Assembly (NCBI RefSeq): GCF_958301595.1
Contig: NZ_CATQJU010000001.1
Coordinates: 868,001-932,000 of the forward strand
Origin: Porphyromonas vaginalis
GTDB taxonomy: Bacteria > Bacteroidota > Bacteroidia > Bacteroidales > Porphyromonadaceae
DNA length: 64,000 bases
Direction of reading: 5' to 3'
In this document: piece by piece, positions 27,562 to 35,224 of the stretch
How the letters are laid out: each line of letters starts with the position of its first letter
How positions within the stretch are numbered: position 1 is the stretch's first letter
Translations under genes and position numbers: made by a program
Notes under the pieces: generated by a model
What the model was told of the DNA's origin: nothing
Databases searched by the model: none
The model's input: only the letters and a program-made list of their open reading frames with translations

Positions 27562-27951
27562 TTACTCGATCATAAAGAGCTTGGCCGATATGCGCACCCA
27601 CTCGTTGATCTTCTTGACTTGGACGACCCGAGCGTAAAACTCTTTGCCAGCGTCCATCAGCCGTGATATGACTAGATTGAGCTCTTGTGGCACATAGCCT
27701 ATGCGGTGCTCCTCGTAGTAGATGGCGATGGCGTTTTCGTCGTACTCGTTTTGCGGCTGTCGTACCATACGTAGCACTGTGTCAGGCAGTAGCGTAGGGT
27801 AAAGCTCCTGTACGATAGGGCAGAAGGTGGTCCCAGCGACTACGATGTCTAGGAGGAAGATCTCCCGCTTGGGTAGTCCTAATGCGTTGATGCCTTCAGT
27901 GCCAATGAGCGCTAGTAGCTCGGGACTGACTGGTATGATCTCGTTACTCAT
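27562..27951 (-). CDS. HIRAN-domain protein
   Basis: 129 residues. The middle reads LDIVVAGTTF, then RQPQNEYDENAIAIYYEEHR and IGYVPQELN, which is the HIRAN fold known from HLTF-type remodellers to bind DNA ends; many bacterial forms are stand-alone. The N-terminal 30 residues are unrelated. Function here is unknown; DNA or ligand binding is a family-level inference. Its start overlaps the J-domain gene stop by 4 bp, so the two are translationally coupled. Confidence 0.8.
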   Translation of the reverse strand: MSNEIIPVSPELLALIGTEGINALGLPKREIFLLDIVVAGTTFCPIVQELYPTLLPDTVLRMVRQPQNEYDENAIAIYYEEHRIGYVPQELNLVISRLMDAGKEFYARVVQVKKINEWVRISAKLFMIE

Positions 27952-28772
27952 AGATTATGTGACTTATATTCCTCCATCAGTGTGATGATCGTCTGCAGCT
28001 CCTTCTCGCTCGCTTCGAGCTCCTGTATGATTGCTTCTAGCTCAGCTTGCTTCTCTAGTATCTTTACGGGGCTTGACAGCAACTCTTCTTGATCAAATGG
28101 GAAGCTTTTCGACCGCTTGGCCATCCTAATCTCGAGGGTACTCTTCTTCTCTCGTAGTTTTTCGATTTCAGCCGAGAGCGTCTCAGGATCTGAGGGGAGC
28201 TCCTCCGAGTGCTTCTCCTTATTTAGTAGAGCCAGCACAGCTCGTAGCTGCGGTAGGTCTCCGATCTGATAAGCCTTCACCGTGATTAGAAAGAGTCGCT
28301 TGTCCTCCTCCGTATAGTGTGGGTTGAGGTCTGGGTGGAGTCGCTTGACTAGGGTCTTGTAGATCTCTCTGAGCTCTTTGGTCTCTTGGGAAGAGAGGTG
28401 CGGCCTGTCCCAATACTCCTTAGCCGCTTTGAGTTGAGCTAGCTTTCGCTCCAGGAGCTGATGAAACTCTAGCCGCTGCTGCGCCATCTGCTTGTCTATC
28501 TCGACGAGGTCGGGTGCTTCGTCTCGATTGATGTAAGCCTGCAGGAGCGACCGCCTGAAGCGGAGCGTGGCTAAGGAGAGCCCTAGACGCAACTGGGTGT
28601 ACAGCAACTTGCCGAAGTAGTGCATGTAGAGCGCAGATAGGTGAGGCGCCTCGTGATCGGTCATCTCCTGATACTGGGAGACGAGTGCCGTGTAGTCCGC
28701 GACGAGCGTCTCGTACTGCTCCCGAAGCCTCTGATACTCTGGAGAGCATGCGAGCGGGTTCATATCTGTCAT
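27948..28772 (-). CDS. J-domain-like protein with coiled coils
   Basis: 274 residues, charged and mostly helical, without membrane segments. Around 135-185 the sequence 'LREIYKTLVKRLHPDLNP' followed by LITVKAYQIGD resembles a J domain, with the HPD tripeptide that activates DnaK. The flanking regions are coiled coils (about 10-60 and 200-270, rich in Glu, Leu and Lys). A DnaK co-chaperone role is plausible but not shown. It is coupled to a HIRAN gene. Confidence 0.65.
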   Translation of the reverse strand: MTDMNPLACSPEYQRLREQYETLVADYTALVSQYQEMTDHEAPHLSALYMHYFGKLLYTQLRLGLSLATLRFRRSLLQAYINRDEAPDLVEIDKQMAQQRLEFHQLLERKLAQLKAAKEYWDRPHLSSQETKELREIYKTLVKRLHPDLNPHYTEEDKRLFLITVKAYQIGDLPQLRAVLALLNKEKHSEELPSDPETLSAEIEKLREKKSTLEIRMAKRSKSFPFDQEELLSSPVKILEKQAELEAIIQELEASEKELQTIITLMEEYKSHNL

Positions 28773-28848
28773 TGCATTCCGTCTATTAGGGCTAATCTGG
28801 GAACTAAGATAGTGCTTTTAGCGCAAAGAGCTTAGTATCTCGAAGGGC

Positions 28849-29757
28849 TTAACCTTCGATCTGCTGCCAGAATGGAGTCGCCACCACTCGGCTTACCAAA
28901 GCCTCTGGCGTGGTAGCTAGTTCCTCGGCGAGGTGAGTGTAGGTCGCCTCTATCGCCTTTCGATGCGTAAGTCCGTTGGGGATCTCATCGGTCTCGACGA
29001 GGAGTGCCTTCGCCTCATAGGCTAAGTGCAAAGCCTCAGCATCGTAGCGACGGCCGAAGGAGAGCGCAAAGCCCTTGCTCAGCATCATCTGCGCCACCTC
29101 TCCTCTAGCGCGAAAGCCGTGTAGCACCATCGGGGGGAGCTGCGCAAACTCTTGCGCCATCTGACTACGCAGCTCAATCATCTCAGCCCACGCACGTACC
29201 GCGTGTAGGAGGATAGGGCGATGTAGCTGACAGGCTAAGCGCATCTGCGCCTCTAGCCAGACGAGTTGCTCTGCGAGTGTTGCATTGCTCCGCACCTTGT
29301 CGATGCCACACTCGCCGACAGCGACGATCTGAGGAGCAGACGCCAGGCAACTCTGCATCTGATCAATGAGTGCTGTCAGACTTTGCTCTGGAGGCAGTGA
29401 CCAGGGATGAAAGCCTATCGAGTAGAGCTGGGCCTCCTCGATTGCGACACCTCCGCTCCACTCGAGACTGTTGCATAAAGGCGAATCCCTGTGTTGCTTT
29501 CGGGATTCGGCTTCGGTCACATACGGAGGTATGCTCCCTTCAGACCTTACCCTCAGCGCCTTGCGCTTAATCCTTTCTGCAAAGTCAGGACAATCTTGCA
29601 AGCAAGATTGTGAGACTGTTGACTTTTGCAACAGTCTCCACTCTGTGTAGGTGAGCGAGCGAATTGCTTGGCAGCCCGTCTCGGGGCTATGCGTGTGGCA
29701 GTCTAGAAGTTTGAGACGGCCTGTGCCTTGCTCTGCTGCTCTGATCTCCTGGCTCAT
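28849..29757 (-). CDS. tatD: TatD family metal-dependent hydrolase, with a 60-residue repeat-derived insertion
   Basis: 302 residues against about 240-260 for the family. The start [10 protein letters not shown] holds the HxH metal motif. Later motifs are [15 protein letters not shown], '[11 protein letters not shown]', [10 protein letters not shown] and LVETDEIPN. Residues about 41-100 match a 175-bp repeat that lies in the gene (29464-29638) with a 5-bp CACTC target duplication. Together that is 180 bp, so the frame is kept and no stop is introduced. TatD enzymes are nucleases or other hydrolases. The start overlaps the rnpA-yidD stop by 4 bp. Confidence 0.9.
   Translation of the reverse strand: MSQEIRAAEQGTGRLKLLDCHTHSPETGCQAIRSLTYTEWRLLQKSTVSQSCLQDCPDFAERIKRKALRVRSEGSIPPYVTEAESRKQHRDSPLCNSLEWSGGVAIEEAQLYSIGFHPWSLPPEQSLTALIDQMQSCLASAPQIVAVGECGIDKVRSNATLAEQLVWLEAQMRLACQLHRPILLHAVRAWAEMIELRSQMAQEFAQLPPMVLHGFRARGEVAQMMLSKGFALSFGRRYDAEALHLAYEAKALLVETDEIPNGLTHRKAIEATYTHLAEELATTPEALVSRVVATPFWQQIEG
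29464..29638 (-). repeat. 175-bp MITE-like element inside tatD
   Basis: Left end GAGACTGTTGCA and right end TGCAACAGTCTC are inverted repeats, flanked by CACTC on both sides (29459-29463 and 29639-29643). It includes a perfect CAATCTTGC / GCAAGATTG hairpin (29591-29610), and its last 27 bp (29612-29638) form a hairpin with 10-bp arms. A second, intergenic copy lies at 47476-47650. No transposase is encoded. Confidence 0.9.
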
Positions 29758-30497
29758 TGTCGTGGTGGCACGGGGTCGTAACCCACATGTCGGTTGAAGG
29801 GGTTACACCGTAAGAGTCTCCAGATAGTTAGCCAGCTTCCCTTCAGAGCTCCATGCACCCTCAGAGCCTCTAGTGCGTACTGCGAGCAGGTCGGCGTAAA
29901 GCGACAGCTGGGTGGCAGTAGCGGTGAGATAAAGTGACGATAAAACTTGACAGGATAGCTCAGCAGGCGTACCGCTAGCGAGAGTTGCTGTGCGTTGTCT
30001 TGTTCAGCTTGTGCAGTCTGCTCCTGACGATCGGTTGCGGGTTCAGTAGCGGGGGAGGTCGGGTTAGCTTTTTCTATCTCCTTGACGATACGTGCTACGG
30101 CTCGCTCTACCGCTTGCTCCAGCTCCGAGTAGGTCGGCATCGTCTTGGCGACAGATTGTAGTGCCACTCGTATCGTACAGTGGTGCTGTGTCGCAGTCTG
30201 CCAGAGCGGAGCTTTGTGGAGGCGATAAGCAACGCGGGTCATGCGCTTGATGCGGTTGCGATCGACTGCATGCTTGAAGCGACGCTTAGCGACCGAGGTC
30301 ATGACGGCCACCTGCGCCTGCTCTCCTGGCGTCTCCGTGGCGATAGGCTCCGCAAGCCATACGATGCGAATGGGGTAGGAGACGAACGAACGCCCGCAAC
30401 TATGCAGTCGCTCTATCTCCTCACGCAGATAGAGTCGCTCACCTTTGGGTAGACGTTGGTTCTGGTGGGAGCGAGGGGAGTCTTCCTCCGTAGTCAT
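29754..30497 (-). CDS. rnpA: Fusion of RNase P protein (RnpA) and YidD
   Basis: 247 residues. Residues 15-130 are RnpA: '[20 protein letters not shown]' and, near 85, '[18 protein letters not shown]', the RNR motif that binds RNase P RNA. A charged linker (about 135-175) leads to YidD (about 178-247): '[35 protein letters not shown]' pattern with two conserved Cys, then '[13 protein letters not shown]'. RnpA matures tRNA 5' ends; YidD helps insert membrane proteins. In most bacteria these are adjacent genes. It overlaps hemD and tatD by 4 bp on each side. Confidence 0.88.
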   Translation of the reverse strand: MTTEEDSPRSHQNQRLPKGERLYLREEIERLHSCGRSFVSYPIRIVWLAEPIATETPGEQAQVAVMTSVAKRRFKHAVDRNRIKRMTRVAYRLHKAPLWQTATQHHCTIRVALQSVAKTMPTYSELEQAVERAVARIVKEIEKANPTSPATEPATDRQEQTAQAEQDNAQQLSLAVRLLSYPVKFYRHFISPLLPPSCRFTPTCSQYALEALRVHGALKGSWLTIWRLLRCNPFNRHVGYDPVPPRQ

Positions 30498-31249
30498 CCC
30501 TCTTGCTCGGCAAGGTAGTTGTGAAGTAGCTTAGGCATCGGCGGATCCTGACGACTGCCCGTAGACTTGATATCTACTCTGAGCCCTAGCTCCTCAGCTT
30601 TCTGTGCGGTCTTAGGACCTACTGTAGCGATGATCATATCCTCTTGCTTGAAGTCAGGGACATTCTCAAAGAGCGAGGTGATCCCTACGGGACTGAAGAA
30701 GATGATCATATCGTAAGGTAGTGGCTTCTCAAGCTCTAGCTCACGAGGTATGGTGCGGTACATGACCGACTTGGTATAGTCTATCCCAGCCTCTGTCAGC
30801 AGGTCGGAGAGCTTAGCGCTGTGCTCCTCTGCGACGGGGAGGAGATACTTTTCCCCTTTGTGCTTGACAATCACCTTGACAAGGTCTTCGGTACGTCCTG
30901 TCGGTGAGAAGAAGACCTTGCGCTTGCGGTAATTGACAAACTTCTGTAAGTATGGCGCGGACATCTCTGAGCTGCAGTAATACTTCATCGTGTCTGGCAT
31001 CGTGATGCGCATCTCTTTCATCAGGGTGAAAAAGTGCAAGATAGCAGTACGAGAGGTAAAGACGATGGCTGTGTAATCCAATGGATTGATGCGCTGCTGG
31101 CGAAACTCTTTTGCTTCAACTGTCTCGACACGAATGAACTGCTTGTAGTCAAGCTCCACTTGATACTTTTCAGCGACTTCGGTGTAGGGATTGGCCATCA
31201 GTGGAGCGGGCTGAGAAATAAGTATTTTTTTAATCCGGGACATACGCAC
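30494..31249 (-). CDS. hemD: Uroporphyrinogen-III synthase
   Basis: 251 residues. The family is poorly conserved, but the first strand ([11 protein letters not shown]), '[19 protein letters not shown]' (TSR motif), [12 protein letters not shown] and '[20 protein letters not shown]' with [10 protein letters not shown] match Bacteroidetes HemD. It would close hydroxymethylbilane to uroporphyrinogen III in the heme pathway. Its position next to the DUF4271 and rnpA genes is also as in relatives. A TACCTTTG box lies at 31340-31347. Confidence 0.8.
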   Translation of the reverse strand: MRMSRIKKILISQPAPLMANPYTEVAEKYQVELDYKQFIRVETVEAKEFRQQRINPLDYTAIVFTSRTAILHFFTLMKEMRITMPDTMKYYCSSEMSAPYLQKFVNYRKRKVFFSPTGRTEDLVKVIVKHKGEKYLLPVAEEHSAKLSDLLTEAGIDYTKSVMYRTIPRELELEKPLPYDMIIFFSPVGITSLFENVPDFKQEDMIIATVGPKTAQKAEELGLRVDIKSTGSRQDPPMPKLLHNYLAEQEG

Positions 31250-31281
31250 AGGCAGGGGCTAATGGTATATGATAGATTCTT

Positions 31282-31980
31282 TCACAGGATCAGCATTCCA
31301 AAGCCTATGAGATAGGCAAGAGGAGCCATTTCCTGACTGCAAAGGTACAAAGAAATAAGCAAAGGAGTCACCCCAGCCTCCCCAAGCCAGCGTGCTGTGG
31401 GCACGATGATCGCAAGGCGCCATAAGAGGATTACAGAGATCGTCAGCCATAGTGCGACCCCCTGCCAGACGCCCGCCAGTAGCAGCAAGGAGCTCAGATA
31501 GAGAGGCAGCGGCCACAGCCACTCTAAGATGCCGTAGTGACGCACCCAGTGTAGGTAAAAGGCGGAGTCGAGATAGATCCCCGCCAGCAGACGGTTGATA
31601 CCTAGGTACAGTCCGCTTAGGATCAAGCTGCAGAGTGCTAGCAGCCCTACCTGCGAGAGCGTCGTCCACAGTTCGCCAGAGGGAAGACCAGCATAGTAGC
31701 GTAGTAGCAGATAACCAGTTACGCCGACCAGCAGATGACGTTGCAACCCTCCGAGGATCGCATAGGTACCGACAGATACCCGATGTACTAAGCTGCGAAA
31801 GAAAATGTGTCCTCTATTATATAGTAGCGCATCTACTGAGCGGGACAAGAGAGAGCCGACCCACATCTGCATCAGTGCTGGGAGTAAGAGCAGTATGAGG
31901 AGCAATAGTAAGATGATATCCTCTGCTCCTCGATCTACCCCAAAGGGAGTCAACGTCCACAACCCGACCGAGCTCTCCAT
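31282..31980 (-). CDS. DUF4271 family membrane protein
   Basis: 232 residues with about six or seven membrane helices and little else. The family is known as DUF4271 in Bacteroidetes and is normally found just before hemD, as here; no function is established. A possible promoter for hemD lies inside its 3' end. The plus-strand frame opposite is a shadow. Confidence 0.75.
   Translation of the reverse strand: MESSVGLWTLTPFGVDRGAEDIILLLLLILLLLPALMQMWVGSLLSRSVDALLYNRGHIFFRSLVHRVSVGTYAILGGLQRHLLVGVTGYLLLRYYAGLPSGELWTTLSQVGLLALCSLILSGLYLGINRLLAGIYLDSAFYLHWVRHYGILEWLWPLPLYLSSLLLLAGVWQGVALWLTISVILLWRLAIIVPTARWLGEAGVTPLLISLYLCSQEMAPLAYLIGFGMLIL
31340..31347 (-). promoter_or_regulatory. Putative -7 box upstream of hemD
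   Basis: Minus strand TACCTTTG inside the 3' end of the DUF4271 gene, about 90 bp before the hemD ATG. A -33 element at the right spacing is missing. Confidence 0.35.
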
Positions 31981-31995
31981 ACACGCAAGACCAAT

Positions 31996-32652
31996 CTACA
32001 GAGAGGCTAGATGGGAGCGTAGCTGCGCCACCTGCTCCTCCAGATCCTGCACCCCATCATTATTGATCTGATAGAGAGGGAGCTCAGGATACCTCTGCTG
32101 CAGAGCTGTAAAGGTGTACGACGCTTGACGATCGATCCGGGCCTGCACTTGCTCGCGGGAGGCTCCGTCGCGCTCCTGGACACGAGCCACACGCACCGCC
32201 TCAGGCGCCGTCACGACGACCACAGCGTCGCAGAGACGATAGAAGCCTGACTGCCACAAGATAGCACTCTCTAGGACGACCCACCCCTCGGGGGAATCCT
32301 GCTCCATCGCCCACGCCGTCAGTCTCTCAGACACATAGGGGTGAATGATCTGCTCTAGCTGGTGCAATAGCGACTTACCCGCATCAGATGGTGCGAAAAC
32401 CTTGCTAGCGATCTCATCATAGCGAGGCTTTCCATCTGGACTATAAACTTCTGCACCTAATAATGCGACCACCTGTTGACGCACCTGCTCGCTCTCGGTG
32501 TAAGCTCCACGAGCTACCGCATCACTATCCATCAGGGGTAGCCCCGCCTCGACAAGCATCTGACCGACGAAGCTCTTGCCCGCACCGATCCCTCCTGTCA
32601 ATCCTAAGATGCGAGGGGGCGTTGAGGAGGAGGTGAGCTGCTTTTCGGTCAT
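31996..32652 (-). CDS. coaE: Dephospho-CoA kinase
   Basis: 218 residues. P-loop GLTGGIGAGKS at the start, 'LPLMDSDAVARGAYTE' with the base-binding Asp, and the lid region 'REQVQARIDRQASY'. It phosphorylates dephospho-CoA to CoA. It follows the YbbR gene by 12 bp. Confidence 0.95.
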   Translation of the reverse strand: MTEKQLTSSSTPPRILGLTGGIGAGKSFVGQMLVEAGLPLMDSDAVARGAYTESEQVRQQVVALLGAEVYSPDGKPRYDEIASKVFAPSDAGKSLLHQLEQIIHPYVSERLTAWAMEQDSPEGWVVLESAILWQSGFYRLCDAVVVVTAPEAVRVARVQERDGASREQVQARIDRQASYTFTALQQRYPELPLYQINNDGVQDLEEQVAQLRSHLASL

Positions 32653-32664
32653 GTCCAGTAGCCA

Positions 32665-33678
32665 CTACGGCTCAGCAGTCTCTAGGATATACTGTACCGC
32701 CTTGGGAGAGGGCATAGCGCGCACCACCCAGTCGGGTAGTCCCTCGACTCTCACGGGTAGCATCTCCGGTCGTTTCTCGCCCTGCTGCACAGCTTCTGCG
32801 AGCTGTTGCAGATCGACCACCACCGAGACCTTGTCCCCGATAGGCTTATTGTAGTCTGTGATAGGCATCGTCAGGGTCAGAGAGACACGAGCTGGGAGCA
32901 ACTTAGCGACAAAGCCTGAGGGTGTGTTAAGCGCCTCGACAGGTAGCTCGATGCGTCTCTCCGTCAGCTCGACGACTGAGATCTGCAACTGCACACTATC
33001 GGGCGAGGTATAGACGTGGGGGATCTCTTCAAACGGCACCCGCACCGCTTTGTCTTGCGACAGGTTCTTGTAGGTCAACGCTTTGGTATGTATCTCGCTA
33101 ATCCCCGCCAGGGCTTCACGACTACCATACAGCTCGACCGTCGTAGGAGTCATCGTCAGCGGCAGTACCATATAGCCATCCTTTGCAGAGGCCGACACAT
33201 GGTTCACCACTGGCACCTCTTTCCTCTGGAGAGGATATGCGCGCAGCGAAATCTGATTAGGATAGATGTCTCGGATCTGTATAGAGCTCCCCAGGCTCTC
33301 CCGCACCTTCTGTGTCAAGACGGCACTGCTAAAGAGGATGCGCCCTCCCTGCGGCACTCGCTGTGGCATAGAGAGCGAAATCGGAGGCACGCCCTTCATC
33401 CAGCGGAAGAGGAGCTGAGAGCCTTTTGCCGAGACGCTGACATCTAACGCCGTCGGCTGATCCCCCTCTAGTCCTATCTCTCCCGGCATCTCCTCATATA
33501 CGATTGGTACATGGACTATCGAGGTCGTGCCACGTGAGAGCGTCTGCATAAACCATAAGGCGGTCGCTAAGAGTACCCATACAGCGATCCCCAGCAGTCG
33601 TCTCAAGCGAGGAACACGCTGCTTACGCACCACAGGATCTCCACCTGTGCGAGGCTTAGGGGTCAGATTGAGTCGCAC
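32665..33678 (-). CDS. YbbR-like domain protein (CdaR-like)
   Basis: 337 residues. One N-terminal membrane helix (about 28-48) and then YbbR repeats in the periplasm (about 55-130, 135-210, 215-330). YbbR proteins regulate the diadenylate cyclase CdaA in Firmicutes; in Bacteroidetes the role is less clear. It lies between yajC and coaE. An alternative start a few codons downstream is possible. Confidence 0.7.
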   Translation of the reverse strand: MRLNLTPKPRTGGDPVVRKQRVPRLRRLLGIAVWVLLATALWFMQTLSRGTTSIVHVPIVYEEMPGEIGLEGDQPTALDVSVSAKGSQLLFRWMKGVPPISLSMPQRVPQGGRILFSSAVLTQKVRESLGSSIQIRDIYPNQISLRAYPLQRKEVPVVNHVSASAKDGYMVLPLTMTPTTVELYGSREALAGISEIHTKALTYKNLSQDKAVRVPFEEIPHVYTSPDSVQLQISVVELTERRIELPVEALNTPSGFVAKLLPARVSLTLTMPITDYNKPIGDKVSVVVDLQQLAEAVQQGEKRPEMLPVRVEGLPDWVVRAMPSPKAVQYILETAEP

Positions 33679-33708
33679 CGCTCCCGTCTTAAGAGTTCGG
33701 AGAGGCTA

Positions 33709-34017
33709 TTAGCGGGCGTTGGGGTCCGTGCCGAGCGGATAGACCGAGCTCTTGGCAATCTCTATGCGCACGTCACGAGCTATCTCTACCTCAAAGGTCT
33801 GCTCGTTTACCTTGCGGATCTCGCCATGCACACCACCAGCCGTTATGACTGCATCGCCTACAGCGAGCGCATCACGCTCCTGTTGCAGCTTCTTCTGACG
33901 CTTGCTCTGCGGACGGATGAAGAAAAGCCAGAAGATCAAGATGATGATTGCAAAGAAGACGAGCGAAGTCCAGGCAGGAGCACCCTGCTGTGCTGCTTGT
34001 AGAAGGAATATATTCAT
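33709..34017 (-). CDS. yajC: Preprotein translocase subunit YajC
   Basis: 102 residues: a single helix (about 17-35, 'LVFFAIIILIFWLFFI') followed by RPQSKRQKKLQQ and the soluble GDAVITAGGVHGEI region. YajC is an accessory part of the SecDF-YajC complex. A TAAGTTTG box at 34052-34059 may serve it. Confidence 0.95.
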   Translation of the reverse strand: MNIFLLQAAQQGAPAWTSLVFFAIIILIFWLFFIRPQSKRQKKLQQERDALAVGDAVITAGGVHGEIRKVNEQTFEVEIARDVRIEIAKSSVYPLGTDPNAR

Positions 34018-34051
34018 AGGTATCTATAGTTGATGAATTCAATTACTTCTG

Positions 34052-34059
34052 CAAACTTA
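34052..34059 (-). promoter_or_regulatory. Putative -7 box of yajC
   Basis: Minus strand TAAGTTTG, 35 bp before the yajC start, with a T-rich stretch directly upstream but no clear -33. The rest of the 34018-34345 gap shows no gene. Confidence 0.35.
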
Positions 34060-34345
34060 CAAAAAACCGACCGCATAGCGCATTTCCTCCCTATCGCTCG
34101 ATCACACAAATCTCGAGGTACTTGTGCGAATAGGGTTAGAATAACGCCTGTAACCCAATGTAGGAACGTCCTCCCTCTAGACACACCCGAGCGTCCGTCC
34201 CCGCTAAAGGTTACAACGTCCAGCTTTTACGATGACGGGTTATATGTCTCGCTCTGACGGGACTGACTTCCTCCGACTGGACGCTCAGACCGTGTGTCTC
34301 TATAGGGTGACGTCGGGGGAGGGCAGGGCCACGGGCTGGAGGAGG

Positions 34346-35206
34346 TTAGGAGAGGCGCTCGAGCCAGACGGGGAGGTCGGCGAGGTGGGCAGCGAGCGAG
34401 GAGGGGACGGTGGCGGTGGGCGACGAGAGCGGGTTGTCGGCGAAGATGCCGTAGAGGGCGGTGCCGGAGCCGGACATGGCGGCGTAGAGGGCGCCGTGGC
34501 GGTAGAGCGTGTCTCGCAGAGCGGCTAGCGCGGGGTAGTGCGCGAAGACAACGGACTCGAAGTCATTGACGATGCGCTCACGCCACTGCGCTATCGGTTG
34601 CTCTAGTAGTGCAGCGAGCTTGCCCTCCGCCTCGGGGTGGCGTGTCACCTGTCGATACGCCTCGGCAGTGCTCATACCGATGGGGGGCTTGACGACGAGG
34701 AGCCATTTGCTGAGGAGTGCGGACGGCATCGTGAGCGGTGTGAGCCTTTCGCCACGGCCTGTGACCAGCATGGGGCGGGACTGGATGAAGAAGGGGCAGT
34801 CGCTCCCGAGCTCTCCAGCCAGCGTCTCCAGTTGTTCTGGAGAAAGCTCTAAGCGGCACAGTTCGTTGATCGCTAGGAGCGTGTAGGCGGCATCGGCGGA
34901 GCCCCCGCCGATACCAGCTTCCGTCGGAATTCGCTTCTCAAGCTTGAGCCGTAGCGGAGGTATCTCCGGGTGGTGCGCTCGGAGTAGCTGCACCGCTTTG
35001 TAGATCAGATTGCGCTCGATGGGTAGTTCGCCTGCCAGACCAGCTATCTCGTATGAGTCCGCCGTGGCTCCAGCAGCTATCTCTACCGTGAGCTGGTCCG
35101 CCCAGCCAATGGGGAGCATGCAGCTCTCGATGTCGTGGTAGCCGTCTGGTCGGCGACGTAAGATACGCAGCCCGAGGTTGATCTTAGCGTGTGGGTGTAG
35201 GATCAT
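34346..35206 (-). CDS. ispE: 4-diphosphocytidyl-2-C-methyl-D-erythritol kinase
   Basis: 286 residues. GHMP-kinase signature: KINLGLRI at the start, the ATP loop 'EAGIGGGSADAAYTLLA' at about 95, and a third motif 'AAMSGSGTALYGIF' near 255. It catalyses the ATP-dependent step of the non-mevalonate isoprenoid pathway. It follows recQ by 18 bp. Confidence 0.95.
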   Translation of the reverse strand: MILHPHAKINLGLRILRRRPDGYHDIESCMLPIGWADQLTVEIAAGATADSYEIAGLAGELPIERNLIYKAVQLLRAHHPEIPPLRLKLEKRIPTEAGIGGGSADAAYTLLAINELCRLELSPEQLETLAGELGSDCPFFIQSRPMLVTGRGERLTPLTMPSALLSKWLLVVKPPIGMSTAEAYRQVTRHPEAEGKLAALLEQPIAQWRERIVNDFESVVFAHYPALAALRDTLYRHGALYAAMSGSGTALYGIFADNPLSSPTATVPSSLAAHLADLPVWLERLS

Positions 35207-35224
35207 ATCGTGGTCACTCTTCGA

